A stretch of 64,000 nt of DNA, from positions 12,028,711 to 12,092,710 of the forward strand of contig NW_024040040.1 in the NCBI RefSeq assembly GCF_014851395.1, written 5' to 3'. The stretch is from Micropterus salmoides (taxonomy: Eukaryota > Chordata > Actinopteri > Centrarchiformes > Centrarchidae). Positions 24,827-37,411 of this stretch are shown here, piece after piece. How positions within the stretch are numbered: the stretch's first letter is position 1; the number at the start of each line of letters is the position of its first letter. The notes below the pieces were generated by a model. The model searched no databases. It was given only the letters and a program-made list of their open reading frames with translations, and was not told the origin of the DNA. The position numbers and the translations under genes were made by a program.

Positions 24827-27800
24827 TTTGATTCTCTTGGGGGTGAAATAGATCTAAGTCACGACAGCAACATGTTACTCACAAAATCATTTCCTCTTAT
24901 GTGACTGTGCCTACAAAATAAAAAATGCTTTTTTTTCGATTTGAATTGAGAGCATTTACTTTGAAAAGTTCTGAAAGACATTCTGACGAGTCTGTGGCAT
25001 GCTTGACACACCTTTGAAATAGCTGTCCGGAAACATGAGATTGGATTCCCCTGAATGAGAAGCGGAGGAATTGCCTCTGCCTGGAGATGCTGGGGAAATG
25101 AAAATAAGCGCCCATAGGTTGATGGACGTGGGTGCACACGCTCCAGCACATGCTTTATTGTGAGCAGTCTCTTCATAGTTCATTTGTTGAAGAAGGAAAA
25201 AAAAATGTGTTGGCGCAAGGTGGGACCAAACACTGAGCTAATCAACACTCAAACTTACACGACAATGGCAGAGATAGTGCTAGATATCCGGTGCTTCCTT
25301 AGAAATTCATAAAAATCCTACAAATCCGTTTTAACGCATTCATGAGCAGCATAAGCCCCTCTGGAAACCCGACTGAAAGAACGGTTCCTGACATAATAGA
25401 AATACAAACAGACAGACAGACTGAGATTCCTTCCTTTTTTACAGAGATGTGGTCAGTTGAAGGGAGCTTGGTTGACCCAAACCAATTTATTGATCACAAT
25501 GCGAGGCTGCTTTTGTTGTGCTGTGTGCTCTATCTATCTGAAATGAGATGTCCCATAATTGAGGGTGTGGTGACACATGCAGATTACCAGACAAATACAG
25601 ATGCATTAAAAACATTGCACGGTATGTGAGTGTGAAGAAAAGAGCACAACTGGGTTTGGCACTACCCCCCTCCTAGGTCACTTTACAATTCACCAAGCAC
25701 TGCACTCACATTTCATCTACAGGCAAACTATTTGGTCTCTAAAAGGCTTTTGGAGAGATTACATATCTTTCCTTTCATAAAGATGCCATTAGTGTCTGGG
25801 GAGTAATGGGAGTCACTAATTTGATAGTCTGACCTTAAGCTATTCATCAGCTCAGAGGGAAGAGAAGAATAGATGATGCGGGAGATCACATTATAATTTG
25901 GCTACAGGATCCAATAGTCTAATGACAGCATTAACTCAAACAGCTGCAAAGAAAATGTTTGGAGATGCGGGGGAACAAAAGGGTGGCTTAGCAAGGCTGA
26001 GTGTAGCAGGCAAATCAGTCTGATAGTCCAACTTCTCAGCAGGGAGCAAATATAATATTCACACAATTCCATAAACAGGGAGACGTCCTTGTCATTGTTT
26101 CTGCTTGGCCCTCAAGCAGCTCTTAAAAGTCACAGTAAAGAATGATAATTGTTTCTCCAGAGGATGGGCCGAAGGTAGCAACGCTGGGTTGTTCTTTTTT
26201 TCTTTTTAATGCTGCCGTATACAGCAAGGTTGTTCCCTTTAAATTAAAAACAACACAAGTCAGGACTTGGACTTTAAGAGGGGGATAATTTCAGCACTTA
26301 GGCAAACTGTTAGCACAGGTGTTCTCCCTGAGAGGTCGGGCTGATGAAGTGCTCACAAATCTGGACACGCATCTGAGCAAATAAATGAATAATTGAGGGC
26401 AGCTCTCCAATCCCCCCCTTGTTTAGATCCCTGGGACATTTTTGCAGCATTAAGACTGAAACAGGGCCAACATGCAAATGAGGTTAGAGCGTGTGGCAAT
26501 GGGTGGTAGATTTGGAAAAAATGTCAGGCCTTTAGACAAAGCCAAGTCTAGCTTAAATGTTGAGAGGGCCTTCTGGTTTTTAAGAGCAAGCTAATGCCCC
26601 AATTCTCTCATATCAGAGCACACCAGCTAGAAGACTTGCAAAACTTCCACACAAAACAGCAATAATGACAATAAAACTAGACCTGATGATGTTTTTGTTT
26701 GAAGTAATATTTGTGTCTATAATGCAATTTCCATAATGGATTAGTGGATGCAAAAATGTACTGTAGGAATTCTTTGGAAGACAGTCTGCACTATTAAAGG
26801 ACCATATACACAGTGTGTTACCAATGGGCTGATTTGCTGAGTTAGGACATATCCCTCCCAATAAGGTAATTTTACATGGTTTGAGTTGATGACCATGAAA
26901 TCCAGTTCATTTTATTGGAAGGATTCCAAGGTCGACTTGTCTCACCGGATTTTTCTGAAACAGTTAACATTATATGTATAAAGTGTGTATCAAATTGCAT
27001 ACCTAACACATGTAACTGATTCCATGGTATGGCTGAATCCACAAATCCATTGTTGAGTCCCTCCTTTCCTGGTGTCCAATTACAGCAATGGATTATGTGT
27101 CCTTCTGCAATGTGCAGACCAGAGTAGAGCACTCAGAGTGCTCTGAGATACTTGTCTGGCCGTCTATCATTACAGATAGGTTCCATCGAGGCCACTGATC
27201 CCTGCCCACTGCCACCCTCGGGTGATGAATCCGCATCCATTGAATGGGTCATTTTAACGCTGTCAACCATGCTTCACATTCTCTTGACCTCGTCAGGTCG
27301 AGACCCCTGTTTGGTTAGCTGACTCTTCTCTCTCCATCTGATTTTGGGAGACCCACAAGCCAAAGGGGACTGATAGATGCACTCCACGGAGGGAGTAATG
27401 TATTGTGGTCCTTGCAGGCAACAGAGATGAGGTTTAAATGATCTAGTACGCGGCGGTTTGTAATCTTGCTGATCAAATTTGCTGGGGATCCTCTCCCCAC
27501 TGCCATCTATATATGGAGAAGTAATGGAGTCTACCACAAGTGAACACAAGAGATGTACTCCATCAAGGGCCCTCCGACTCACTGCAGTGTATCTCAGACT
27601 GTTGATCTCCAACCATCCACTAACACAAAGAAATGAATAGTACCCATCACTGCCGCGAACTTCGTCCAATTTGTTTGTAATATGGTACCCATATTAAAAC
27701 CCGTTTAAACCTACCTCAGACAGAGAAACAACTGGAAATGGTTTTATATATTTTTGCCAAATCTTATTCTTTCAGTCAGAATCAAGTGTTATACATCGTA

Positions 27801-28518
27801 TGATTCATGGAAACCTACCCTTTCTTACTGGTGCAGTGTTAAGTCACCATTATGCATCACCTTTCTGTGAGTATACTATGTTTGACATAAAATTAAAATT
27901 GCCTATCACAAACAGCCCCAAAGTAATTTGTTATTTTGTACAACATGTCTGGCAAAGCATCGATGCTACTCTAGGTTGTGTTTACTCTTGCATAAATTAC
28001 TATGATGGAAGTCCGTTTTATTAAGCATACATACATAGGACAAACTAATTCGCCAGATATAGCACATAAACAATGTGTCTAGCCGAAGCTGATTTGTAAC
28101 CCCAGTCCCTGGTTAAAATTTGGGCAAAATAACACACAAATGGATAAAACTGACACATTAATTGCACCATAAATAGTTTTACAGTTATACATCACCATCA
28201 TCCAGCAGAATCTTTTATTTTTACCTCTCCTTGTTTGTTCCAATGGTGCATTAGAAAACATGAGTGGTTGAACCTCCTCCTGATCTTTTCCTTATTTTTT
28301 CAGCATTTCCAAGCTCCTTCCTTCCGCTTCTGCCTCAACGCGAGCTGATAAAATAATGTACATCCAAACAGTGAATGTATATTGTGAAATATTTACTCCG
28401 CCGCTCGCCGCCAATTATTCTAATTACATACTTTGCAACTGTGCAATCTTCTGGAGAGGCTGTTATGGTGACAAGTGAGGAGCCGCATTCACAGGCATTG
28501 CTTCCATTCTATCCTTAG
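24827..28518. other. Long repeat-poor non-coding stretch
   Basis: No transposon and no convincing exon recognised over about 3.7 kb, the cleanest stretch of the window. A minus-strand frame at 27274-27669 (131 codons) has no recognisable domain. An octamer-like catgcaaatgagg lies at about 26472-26484. Repeat-poor sequence like this is where conserved non-coding elements would be looked for first, but conservation cannot be judged from one genome. Confidence 0.5.
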
Positions 28519-28689
28519 CATTCTCTAAAGCCCTCGGAGGAGGGTGCTTGCTTTGTATAGTAAACAAGACTTCAGCGGATTATGCTGTAAAGCTATTCTG
28601 CGGTTGGAGGTCCTCTGACACGGGGCACGTTCACCAAATCCTGAAACACTGCTGCTGACATTTTATTAGCTTAATAGCAAACAATGTGG
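28519..28689. promoter_or_regulatory. Candidate non-coding element, copy A of a local pair (with 30990-31160)
   Basis: The core 28561-28685 aligns with 31028-31154 in the same order and orientation. Shared phrases include taaacaaga, gattat, ttggaggtc, cacgttc, caaatcc, gctgacattt and aacaat. The better half (from ttggaggtc on) looks about three-quarters identical by eye over about 85 bases. Weaker similarity reaches back to about 28519 ('ttctctaaag ... gaggag'). There is no open frame and no transposon ends. A regulatory role is inference from the pattern of an old local duplication with constrained blocks. Confidence 0.45.
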
Positions 28690-29185
28690 CAATCAGTTAA
28701 TGTGATGTACAGTTTGTGGATGGGTACCAAACAACTGTCAGCTAAACAAAGTGGTCTGTTTGTTTCCTGTGGAGATATTGAGTGGTACAGTGATGCATAT
28801 GTAAAATCAGCTTTCTCAGTGTGCATTAGGATCTCTAAAGGAAAGTTTGAAAAGATTGGTCCTGTAAGGCAATCTATGAAAATGATTAGATTTGTTTCAT
28901 TTTAGAGAAAACGAAACGCTGTCACTGATTTTAATATTTCTTTGGACTCTGCCCTTGACTGCAACAACCTCCCTCCAATATATCTTTCTATATAATGTGT
29001 ATATGGCAAAAATAACAAAATGGTGATTATAAAACAGGTAGGTCAAATCAAGCAATCTGATTGGTTCATAGTAGTGATATGATGAGCGTATACAATGGGT
29101 ATGACCTCGAATTCCTTTGCACAGAGCCGTATCACTCCACAACAAACAGGGTTTGAGTTGTAATCTGAGCTTTGTGGGGGTCTCA

Positions 29186-29250
29186 CACCCCATTTACACC
29201 TGGTATTAAAATGCGATCTGATACAGATCCGATTTTACCAGCGGAGATAA
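29186..29250. mobile_element. Fragment of a decayed DNA repeat
   Basis: The run 'cccatttacacctggtatta' followed by 'aaatgcgatctgat' resembles the end of a common vertebrate/teleost repeat recalled as 'tttacacctggtattaacatgcg'. Only the first 60 or so bases are recognisable. Confidence 0.4.
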
Positions 29251-29254
29251 ATAA

Positions 29255-29290
29255 TGAGAGAGAGAGAGGGAGAGAAAGAGACAGAGAAAA
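29255..29290. repeat. (GA)n simple repeat
   Basis: 'gagagagagagagggagaga' followed by an impure continuation. Confidence 0.9.
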
Positions 29291-29344
29291 ATCATTGCTT
29301 ATTACGTGATTCAACAATTCCCTCTCTCACACACGAAAACACAA

Positions 29345-29361
29345 ACACACACACACACACA
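29345..29361. repeat. (CA)n microsatellite
   Basis: About eight CA dinucleotides. Confidence 0.9.
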
Positions 29362-29699
29362 GCAGTCCACTACTTGCCCCAAATGCCTGCGATATTGCAA
29401 CAAAGTTTAAGTTTCAATAGCATGTTCAAAAGACTATTGCTCAAGGAGAGACACAATTCCGCCCTTTATGGTAGGTAAAATATTAAAGTGTTATTATTTT
29501 ACGCACTGCTGGCCGCCAGCACACAGTAGCCTATCAAGCATTGTCATATAGCCAAGTTCAAGTTACCAAAGTCAATCTACTGACGTTGGACAGTTTTGTA
29601 GTGGCTGCACAACAAACGGCAACGTGAAAATAGATATAAATAAATAGTTCTAATAATTCTAGCCTTTGATGTATGTTGCTTAGCAACCGACATGCGCTA

Positions 29700-30051
29700 C
29701 AGTGGGGAGAACAAGTATTTGATACACTGCTGATTTTGCAGGTTTTCCTACTTACAAAGCATATAGAGGTCTGCAATTTTTATCATAGGTACACTTCAAC
29801 TGTGAGAGATGGAATCTATAACAAAAATCCAGAAAATCACATTGTATGATTTTTAAATAATTAATTTGCATTTTATTGCATGTATTGCAAGTATTTAAAA
29901 ATCATACAATGTGATTTTCTGGATTTTTGTTTTAGATTCCATCTCTCACAGTTGAAGAGTACCTATGATAAAAATTACAGACCTCTATATGCTTTGTAAG
30001 TAGGAAAACCTGCAAAATCAGCAGTATATCAAATACTTGTTCTCCCCACTG
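29700..30051. mobile_element. Palindromic Tc1/mariner-type MITE
   Basis: Two 160-base arms, 29700-29859 and 29892-30051, are near-perfect inverted copies separated by only 32 bases. The ends are CAGTGGGGAGAACAAG and CTTGTTCTCCCCACTG, flanked on both sides by TA (29698-29699 and 30052-30053), the target duplication of Tc1/mariner elements. The end sequence matches a Tc1-like family that I recognise in many fish genomes. There is no transposase. Only a handful of mismatches separate the arms, so the copy is fairly young or has been kept similar by conversion. Transcribed, it would make a long double-stranded RNA hairpin. Confidence 0.93.
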
Positions 30052-30513
30052 TATGTAGCCTACTAGCAGCCTGGTGGAACTACTTTTTGCATCCTGCTCA
30101 TAAAGAAATGTCTGTTGATGAAATAAAGTCAAATTGTAGTGTAGTGTAGTATTTTTGCCATACTTGGTAACCTTTAACGCAAAGCGTTGGGCCGTACAAC
30201 GGCCATTATCTGTGATTAATAAACGTATACCACGGCCTTTTGTGAGCTATTGCTTAAATATTCCAGCCCCTGTCTATTTTTGAATAAAGACCTACTAAAT
30301 GTGCTGCTGAACTTAAATTGTGTTGTAGGTTAAATGTATTACAGAATTAAGTGATGGTGGGCGTAGGCTAGTTAAAAGATTATGTGCTCAATGGATATCC
30401 TTCAGTTATTTATAATTACAAAGAGCTGTGTCTGTTGATGCTGATGAGGAAAAATATAGCCTTCATTCAGGTTTCATTCACAGTTTTGTTGTCCTCTGCA
30501 TATGGCCTCATGC

Positions 30514-30606
30514 ACCTTAATGACCCACGTTGCACACAAAAACATTATATAATATGTTATATAATATTCTTGCTTTTGTGTGCAGTGTGGGTCATTAAAG
30601 TAAGGT
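30514..30606. mobile_element. Small foldback element
   Basis: 'taatgacccacgttgcacac' followed by aaaa (from 30519) and, reverse complemented, 'tttaatgacccacactgcac' with acaaaa (ending at about 30600) are inverted copies around an AT-rich core 'attatataatatgttatata'. This is about 90 bases in all, typical of a miniature inverted-repeat element. Confidence 0.65.
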
Positions 30607-30679
30607 ATATAAAAAGATAAGACCCTCTACTGCTCCCCCAAATCGCCCCCAAAAGTCAGACAACCCTCTCATCAACCAA

Positions 30680-30716
30680 AAAAAACAAATAAACAAACAA
30701 ATAAAATAAAATAAAA
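30680..30716. repeat. A-rich (AAAC/AAAT/AAAAT) simple repeat
   Basis: 'aaaaaaacaaataaacaaac' passing into 'aaataaaataaaataaaa'. Confidence 0.85.
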
Positions 30717-30989
30717 GCTTGTTTGAAGTGCAGTAAAATAGTTTCCACAATCCAAAGATAATTGCTAGAAATCATTAACACAAAGGTTGGGGGCTGTTCC
30801 CATGTAAAGAGAATAAAAATGCTTCCTGTCAATAATCTTTTTGCCGTTGATTTGCATTTTAATCCCAGATTTACTTTTAAAGATACATATGAAGGAAATC
30901 ACTCTGCTAAAACTATGGCTTACTGTCTACGTGCAGCCCGTTTTCCGCAGACAGATTGTAATGGAAGCAGAACGTGTCAATTTAGTCAA

Positions 30990-31160
30990 GTATACTAAAT
31001 CCGTAGTTGAGGAGTGTTTTTGAATAATAAACAAGAGAGATTATACTACAGACTATACAGACTCTTTCACTGTTGGAGGTCAGAAGACCAAGGCCACGTT
31101 CGACAAATCCCAGAGCTTTGCCGCTGACATTTGATTAAGCCAAATGAAAACAATACGGAC
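30990..31160. promoter_or_regulatory. Candidate non-coding element, copy B of a local pair (with 28519-28689)
   Basis: The core 31028-31154 aligns with 28561-28685 (see that entry). Here the shared phrases read taaacaaga, gattat, ttggaggtc, cacgttc, caaatcc, gctgacattt and aacaat. Core length is 127 bases against 125. The copies are about 2.5 kb apart, and the Tc1-type MITE and the small foldback element lie between them. Confidence 0.45.
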
Positions 31161-32262
31161 ATCACCAAATCTGACATTCGCGGTTCAACTCTGGGGAGCT
31201 TGTTTATCATCCATCCGCCTTTTCTCATTTTTAATCACAATCGGATTGAACTCGACTATATTCCCTCTCAGACCGCCATGTGGCCAAGTTTAATTATGAT
31301 GTCATACTCTCTATGCCTGGATGAAAGGGAAGAAAAACATAAACTGCATGAGGAGGGAAAAAAGTACAAAAATAAAATAAAAAGATGAGACAAGACAACG
31401 TGATCAGAACAACATAACAACTATGCATACGCAGTGTGATTTCTTCTCTCCTGCTGGGAAAGGGCTCAAATAAAGGGAGCACACATACAGTAGACTTCCT
31501 CCCAGTGATAGTTAAGCATTATACCTAAATAGAACCACTACTCTTCTCTTCCAAACACTTTCTCTGTCACACTTATCCTGTGAACGTAAAAGCCAGTCTC
31601 AGGCTTTGAAGCACTGCAAATGGCCACTCCTGATGACACTCTTCAATAGTCCATTGAACATTTTCTGTTGAACTTAGTGCCACTGTCTGCTTTCTTTGGA
31701 ATGTCTTTGCCAGTGTGTGTGTGTTTTTTATAATTTTTTTTTATATCTGTTGTGTTGTGTTATGTTCCCATGGGGCTGATTCTATCATAAAAAAGATGGC
31801 TTTATCTGGCACTGCTGTCAGCCAGGGGGAATCTAGCAGGAATTGATAAGTAGCTTCCTGTTATTCTTTTGTTTTATAACACAGCAAATTATATAATTTA
31901 GTTGCTAAAATGACTAAATTAATCAAGATGATAACTTGCTCCATGGCTGAGGAAATACATCTGCATTAATTGAAATTTATTTTAATTTCAGTTGTTCAAA
32001 TAAAGACTCAAACATGCAGCTTTCAGATTAAATGAAATCCTTTTCCACCAAGGCAAAGTAAGTAGACAGACAAAACGCTACTCTAAATCCACAGATATGA
32101 TGTTGTGAGCCTTATTGTATTTCTGTGCTGAAGTAGCGGCCATGAATTTCAATCGCATGTTTTGTTAATAGCATACATACCCCATTTTTACATATGGTAA
32201 TCCACAAGGCAAGCACCATAAATAGATCAATAGCATGATAAATGCAATTGCTTCTGGCAGAA
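31161..32262. other. Non-coding, unique
   Basis: No gene or transposon recognised. A short TG patch and T-run lie at about 31714-31742. Confidence 0.5.
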
Positions 32263-32284
32263 TGTGTGTGTGTGTGTGTGTGTG
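32263..32284. repeat. (TG)n microsatellite
   Basis: Eleven TG dinucleotides. Confidence 0.92.
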
Positions 32285-35200
32285 GTGGTTCCAACGAAAG
32301 CATGTCCTTCACCTTGGCTCCGCATATCAGCTGAAAAACCAACACAATTTCCCATCTTTTATGAGGTTGCTGCAAACAATTTGAGACCTCCTCAACCTGT
32401 GTGGTCTATTTTGCTGCTTACCCTTGCTGAATAAAATTCACCAATATGCATGCTTGGATATTTACTCACTGCAGGCAGTTATTCCAGTATGCATTATTAT
32501 TTGCTTAAACAATACATTACTGTCAGGTACAAAATAGGACACAACTTTGAGTTTCTCAATTTGGCCTTGTGAGATTTTGATTCTTTTTTTTATTCTTTTT
32601 TTTTTTGCAGTATTTGAAAGTACCCCATCCTCTCTCCTCTTACTTCATGAAAAGGACTGTCAGCACGGTCCTCATCCTTTTTGTTCCTTACTCCTGACAA
32701 TCAATGCAAAAGTTTCTGATCTTTTATTCTTTTCTTTTCTGCTGCATTCCCCAAAAGCTTTCAAGCGTGATAAATAAATGATCGAAATGTGAACAACACT
32801 AACTGTTGACGTAAATCACGTCTTGGATTATTGAGTTTGATGTCGGGAGTAAAGATTTAATCAATAGGGGTAGTTTCATCCATAGATAAATACATGGTTG
32901 ATGATAAAACCCAAGGGCATAGATAAAGGCGCCCCTGTAAAGGATTCCTTTTGAATGAGTGTGATGCTGTAGCAGATCCAGGCCGTTTGTGTATTTTGAA
33001 GTCAAATATTGTTTCAAAAGAAAAAGCAGCACAAGCTTTCTGGTTAAAGAAGCAAGCCTGTGACTGGAATATCACTGGAAGAAAGTGATAGAAAAGTACG
33101 CAAGAATATTTTCTCCCAGTAAGAATCACCAACTGACTGGAGCAGCTCAGCAACCTCAAACCAGTCAACTCAAAGGACTTGCAAAGAGAATGAGAACAAA
33201 ACACTGCACATCTTGGATTATGAAGCCAGAGGTGTTGTGTTTTGATTCCTCTGGACTGCAGCAATCTTGGTCAGGTGTGTGGGTGTGTGTAGTTTTTCTC
33301 CAGGGGTGTAAACAAGACTATCTTAATACCAGGCTTGTACTTTGTCTATTTAGTAGCTAGGAGTTGGCTCAGTGAGATTTTTCAGTTCATTAGCCAGTTC
33401 TTACCAACACTAGATCTAATGGTTAGAACGCATAATTGCTTGTACCATTTGCAATGTCTCCTGTTGCAAATAGACACAAATACAAAGCAGTTCTTTGAAA
33501 TAGTTACACACATACAAAACTTGTGCGTTCAACGTTTATCTAGTAAGGGGTTTAATTTAGGTCTTTAGGAAGAAAGGAATAACTTATTTAGCTTTTTGAT
33601 TCACGTTTTCTCTTGTTGTGAAAAGCATTAAATAGCATTCTAGTATGACATAACAGCAGCTATTTAGCATTATTTAAAAAGCTTTGGAAATACATATATT
33701 TTTCTCATATAAAGCTCAGTTGGACCATCCTGACAATTACTGCTGCAATGTGAAAGGGTGTTAAGACATGCTAATGACTCCAAACTAGTGAGACCCTGGC
33801 ACATATTGTTGTTTTGTTTTTTTTTGTTTTCTTTTCAAAATATATTTTTATTTTGTCAGCCCAGTCTGGCTAGGCTAGTGCAGACTGCTCCCGAGAACAA
33901 TAGTCAGACACTGACACTGGCAACAGCCAGCCAAAGTTGGTCTCATACAGGACTTCCTTTCACACAGACTCCTATAGTACTGCACTTGCACCGCTCTAGA
34001 TAAGTTGCTGTACGGATTTAATTGAAGAGATAAATCAAAATGTATAAAATGGAAATGTGTCTGCACCAGTTCACAGAAATATGCAATTAAAATTTTGTGA
34101 AAGTCATCCATTTTCTCCAGTCACTGCAAATCTTTTTAAATCAACATCTTTCATAAAATGCAGTTATAACACAGTCATATTTGCAAAATGTGTTTGGTTT
34201 TTTTTGCCTGTGAAAACACTTGTCTTCTGTGTAAAATAACTCCTGTGATGTCATCCGGGTTACCTCGGCTTAGACTCACTTTAAGGAGACAGCCTGCGTT
34301 ACAAACTAGAGATGTGTAGGCTGAAACATGTGAGTGTTCTCCAGGTTGGGTGGGTCAAATAACTGCCTTGAGTTGCAATAGAGGAAGTGTAGGATCCAAG
34401 GATTTTCTGCTTGAGGATAGCTCTGCCTCTGCTGCAACAGATTTAACCCATTAAAAAACACACACACAAAAGAAATTTGTCTTATGCAACTCCCCCAACT
34501 TTAAAGAACTGCAATACTTAATTTCTGGAGTATCCTTTAATGTATAAAAATATTTCACATATCTGGAAAATGTTCACATTTCAGCTGGTTATTCCAACAG
34601 TATTAGCACATGGTGACTATGTTAAGGTTTGGTCTAGATTATGCTATATGATTAATTGCCTGCCTTGGAATTAAACTTTGAGAATGTAAAGATGCTAACA
34701 AAGTCCCATATGAATGCACTTTGTGGGACAAACTGTTGTTTAACATGTGCATTTCTATATGTAACAAAATAATCTGAACTCAAAGGTCCCCTTACTCACT
34801 TTTTGGAGATTCTGAAGACTGTGGGATGCAGCTGAAGTCTAGTAGATGACTCTCTTAAGCTTAGATTTTTGTTATTTTGGCTGCAAAGTATGTTGTATTT
34901 AGTGTTTTTTTAAGTAGTAAAATCAGTTATATATTTTTTGTCACACAGTAATGCTGCTGTAAGTTTAGATTGGTGAATTACGCCATACTCCAAACTCCAT
35001 TAGACATTATTGCAATGTAAGGGAAAATGCAAGGTAGAGTTAAAATAAGGCAACAGTTATATAAAATGTGGTACTGTTTAACACGGCTACGCATTTTTAT
35101 CTCCCTGTCTTCTGTTATTTGCCAGTGAGTGAACAAAATGCCAGAACAGTCCACCTGGAGAGGGCCGGGCAGATGGAGAGGAGCCTCTGCTGGAACTCAA

Positions 35201-35380
35201 ACCTCTTGACAGCATGAGAGTTCAGGAGTCTTGCACAAAACGCCTAAAGGGAACTGAACAGAAGCCCAAAAAATCTACACATCAGAATTAAAGTATACTT
35301 TATGTGGTGCATTTACTGTATGTGGAAGAGAAGAAGCGTGGCCAAAGGTCTGAAGACAGCTAAGTAGATTTGGAATGGGG
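32285..35380. other. Long non-coding stretch, unique
   Basis: No gene or clear transposon recognised over about 3.1 kb. A T-run lies at about 32598-32606. A minus-strand frame at 32857-33264 (135 codons) shows no domain. Confidence 0.5.
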
Positions 35381-35412
35381 GTTTTTTTGTTTGTTTGTTT
35401 GTTTGTTTTTTT
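35381..35412. repeat. (GTTT)n simple repeat
   Basis: Five GTTT units flanked by T-runs. Confidence 0.9.
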
Positions 35413-35734
35413 CTCCCCCATCCTTGATTACCTGATGCAGAGAATCGGGGGATACAAAGAGGGGGATAGTGCTACTTACTGTGGTTGGACTCTTACCTGC
35501 CTGGCATGTTGGTACTGTGTGATTACACCCCCAAACTTGCCCCAACCCCCCTCAAAAAAGGAACATTTGGAAAGGATAACATATGTAATTTATTTATTGA
35601 ACCAGAACGTAATGCAGGACCGGGAGTGGAGACGCTATATATGTGGTTCAAAAATGCCGAAGTTACAGCAAAGAGGATGTAAAAGCACACCATGACCAAT
35701 TTGGATAGTGGTTCTTGTGAATTGAAAATATCGC

Positions 35735-35982
35735 AAGGTCGAGGCAGATGGCCGCCCATTTTGAGCCATGGTTCTGCTCGAGGTTTCTGCCTCTTAAAAG
35801 GAAGTTTTTCCTTGCCTCTGTCGCCTAGTGCTTGCTCTTGGTGGGAACTGTTGGGCTTCTGTAAATATCATCACAGAGTATGGTCTAGACATGCTCTTTT
35901 ATGAAAAGCGCTGTGGGATAACTGTTGTTGTGATTTGGCGCTGTATAAATAAAATTGAATTGAATTGAATTGAATTGAATTT
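35735..35982 (+). mobile_element. LINE 3' end with (TTGAA)n tail
   Basis: The run 'gcagatggccgcccattttg' followed by 'ctgctcgaggtttctgcctc', 'agtttttccttgcctctgtc' and 'gtgatttggcgctgtataaa' is the well-known 3' non-coding end of an L2-like LINE family abundant in teleosts. It finishes in five 'gaatt' repeats, a typical LINE microsatellite tail. No reverse-transcriptase frame is recognisable upstream, so this is a 5'-truncated insertion on the plus strand. Similarity may extend left to about 35690. Confidence 0.85.
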
Positions 35983-37411
35983 GATGGAAGCAATGTTCTT
36001 TCCAAACTCCTGCAGCAGTGTGTACAATATAGGCTCTTCTTGAAATATTAAAGCATATATTCTGCATATACTGACATTGTTTGCAATTGCGTCCCCCTCT
36101 TTCATTTGCATGTTTTTTTGGTAGTAAAAAGATTTTTTTTTTACCTCAGTGGAAATTGTTAGCATACCATATGTGCTGTAGATTTATACTGTTTTTCATT
36201 ATTATTGTTTTTGACTCATGTAATAGACTCTTTAAAATTATTGAGGAAAACACCACCTGCTGATACCCCTCGTAACATTCCCATTTATAAGTTGAAGACT
36301 GTATCTCTCTAATGACAAAATGTGGATCACCGACCATAAGTTCTCATCTGCTTTACACGTTCATAAGCAATCTGCCTCATAAGCCTATTTCTATTTTTGT
36401 TCTTGTGAATTAACTGCTCTGTGTTTGAGGGGCTGGCAGGCATAGCTATGTTTTTTCCAATTACATACAGTTGAGGAAAGTCTGTAGGGGCTCAGGTCAA
36501 GTTCTGTAGGTTTCTAGCCCTTAAGGGCTTGTTATGGATCTCAGACTCATCTCTGTGAGCTGTCTTAACTCCTGCGGTCGACACAGTTTCGACCTTTCCA
36601 TCCAAGACCACTCCTGTTATGGGACGTTGTGGGTGCAGAATGGCGGGGGTGTTATTCCTATTTATTTTTTCCCCAGCGCTGCATTTATGTTGACAGTTAA
36701 TTTAAACGGATCAAGGTGTCCAGTTGCCTTGTCTAAAGCAAAGGCTTAGTATGACAAATAGCAGGGCAATAAACTCCAAAGTCTATCTCTTCAGCTGCAC
36801 TGCCCACTCTCTGTCTGCAAAGATTAACCTTTCCGGCTCTGGTGACACGGTTTCGATTATTTCCATAGTCGGCCCCAGAGCAGCGTGAGCGGAGAGCGTG
36901 CAGCCTGGATTCACAGGATCCTAACAAACATCCCCAACTCAATTTAAAAAATAAAAAAAAAAATAAAAAAGTGAGAGCAAAGACTGAACAGCAGAAAGAG
37001 AAAGCCAGAGATAGGGAGGGATGATAACTGCTGGCATGTTCGGCAGCAGCTCTGCAGATCAATTAATACTGCTCTATTTGACAGTTGCATGTCTTCTCTT
37101 GTTATCTAAGCAGACTTGACTTGATCCAAAGTGTGAATATCTGAAGCACAATGCAATGTAACTGAGGTACAGGAGTGAACTATGAAACATTTATATAAGA
37201 GTTATTGTCTTTGCTAATTTGCGTCACTCAATCTGTGAGATCAACTGAGGTTAAAAATAAAAGGAAAAGAGACACACAACCTCCTTCACAAACCTGCTGT
37301 TTGGCCTTGATGTGAGATTATTATTATTTTTTTCCTATAGGCCCTGGTTGTAGATTCACTAACAAAGAATACATTTCAAGTACTTACTGTGGGATTTACA
37401 CTAGTTGTATG
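35983..37411. other. Non-coding, mostly unique
   Basis: No gene recognised. The part at 36780-36940 is unusually GC- and CpG-containing for the region ('ggttt cgattatttcc', 'gtcggccccagagcagcgtg') and is followed by an A-rich run at 36945-36970. It could be a conserved element or an untranslated exon, but nothing here proves that. Confidence 0.45.

Noticed and set aside
27274..27669. 131-codon open frame on the minus strand
   Set aside because: No recognisable domain, signal or supporting splice pattern. Such a length can arise by chance in 64 kb read in six frames.
32857..33264. 135-codon minus-strand frame
   Set aside because: Cysteine- and phenylalanine-rich chance translation without a domain or context.
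34486..34545. Tiny element between 'ctttaaaga' and 'tatcctttaa'
   Set aside because: The resemblance to repeat ends is too short to support an element.
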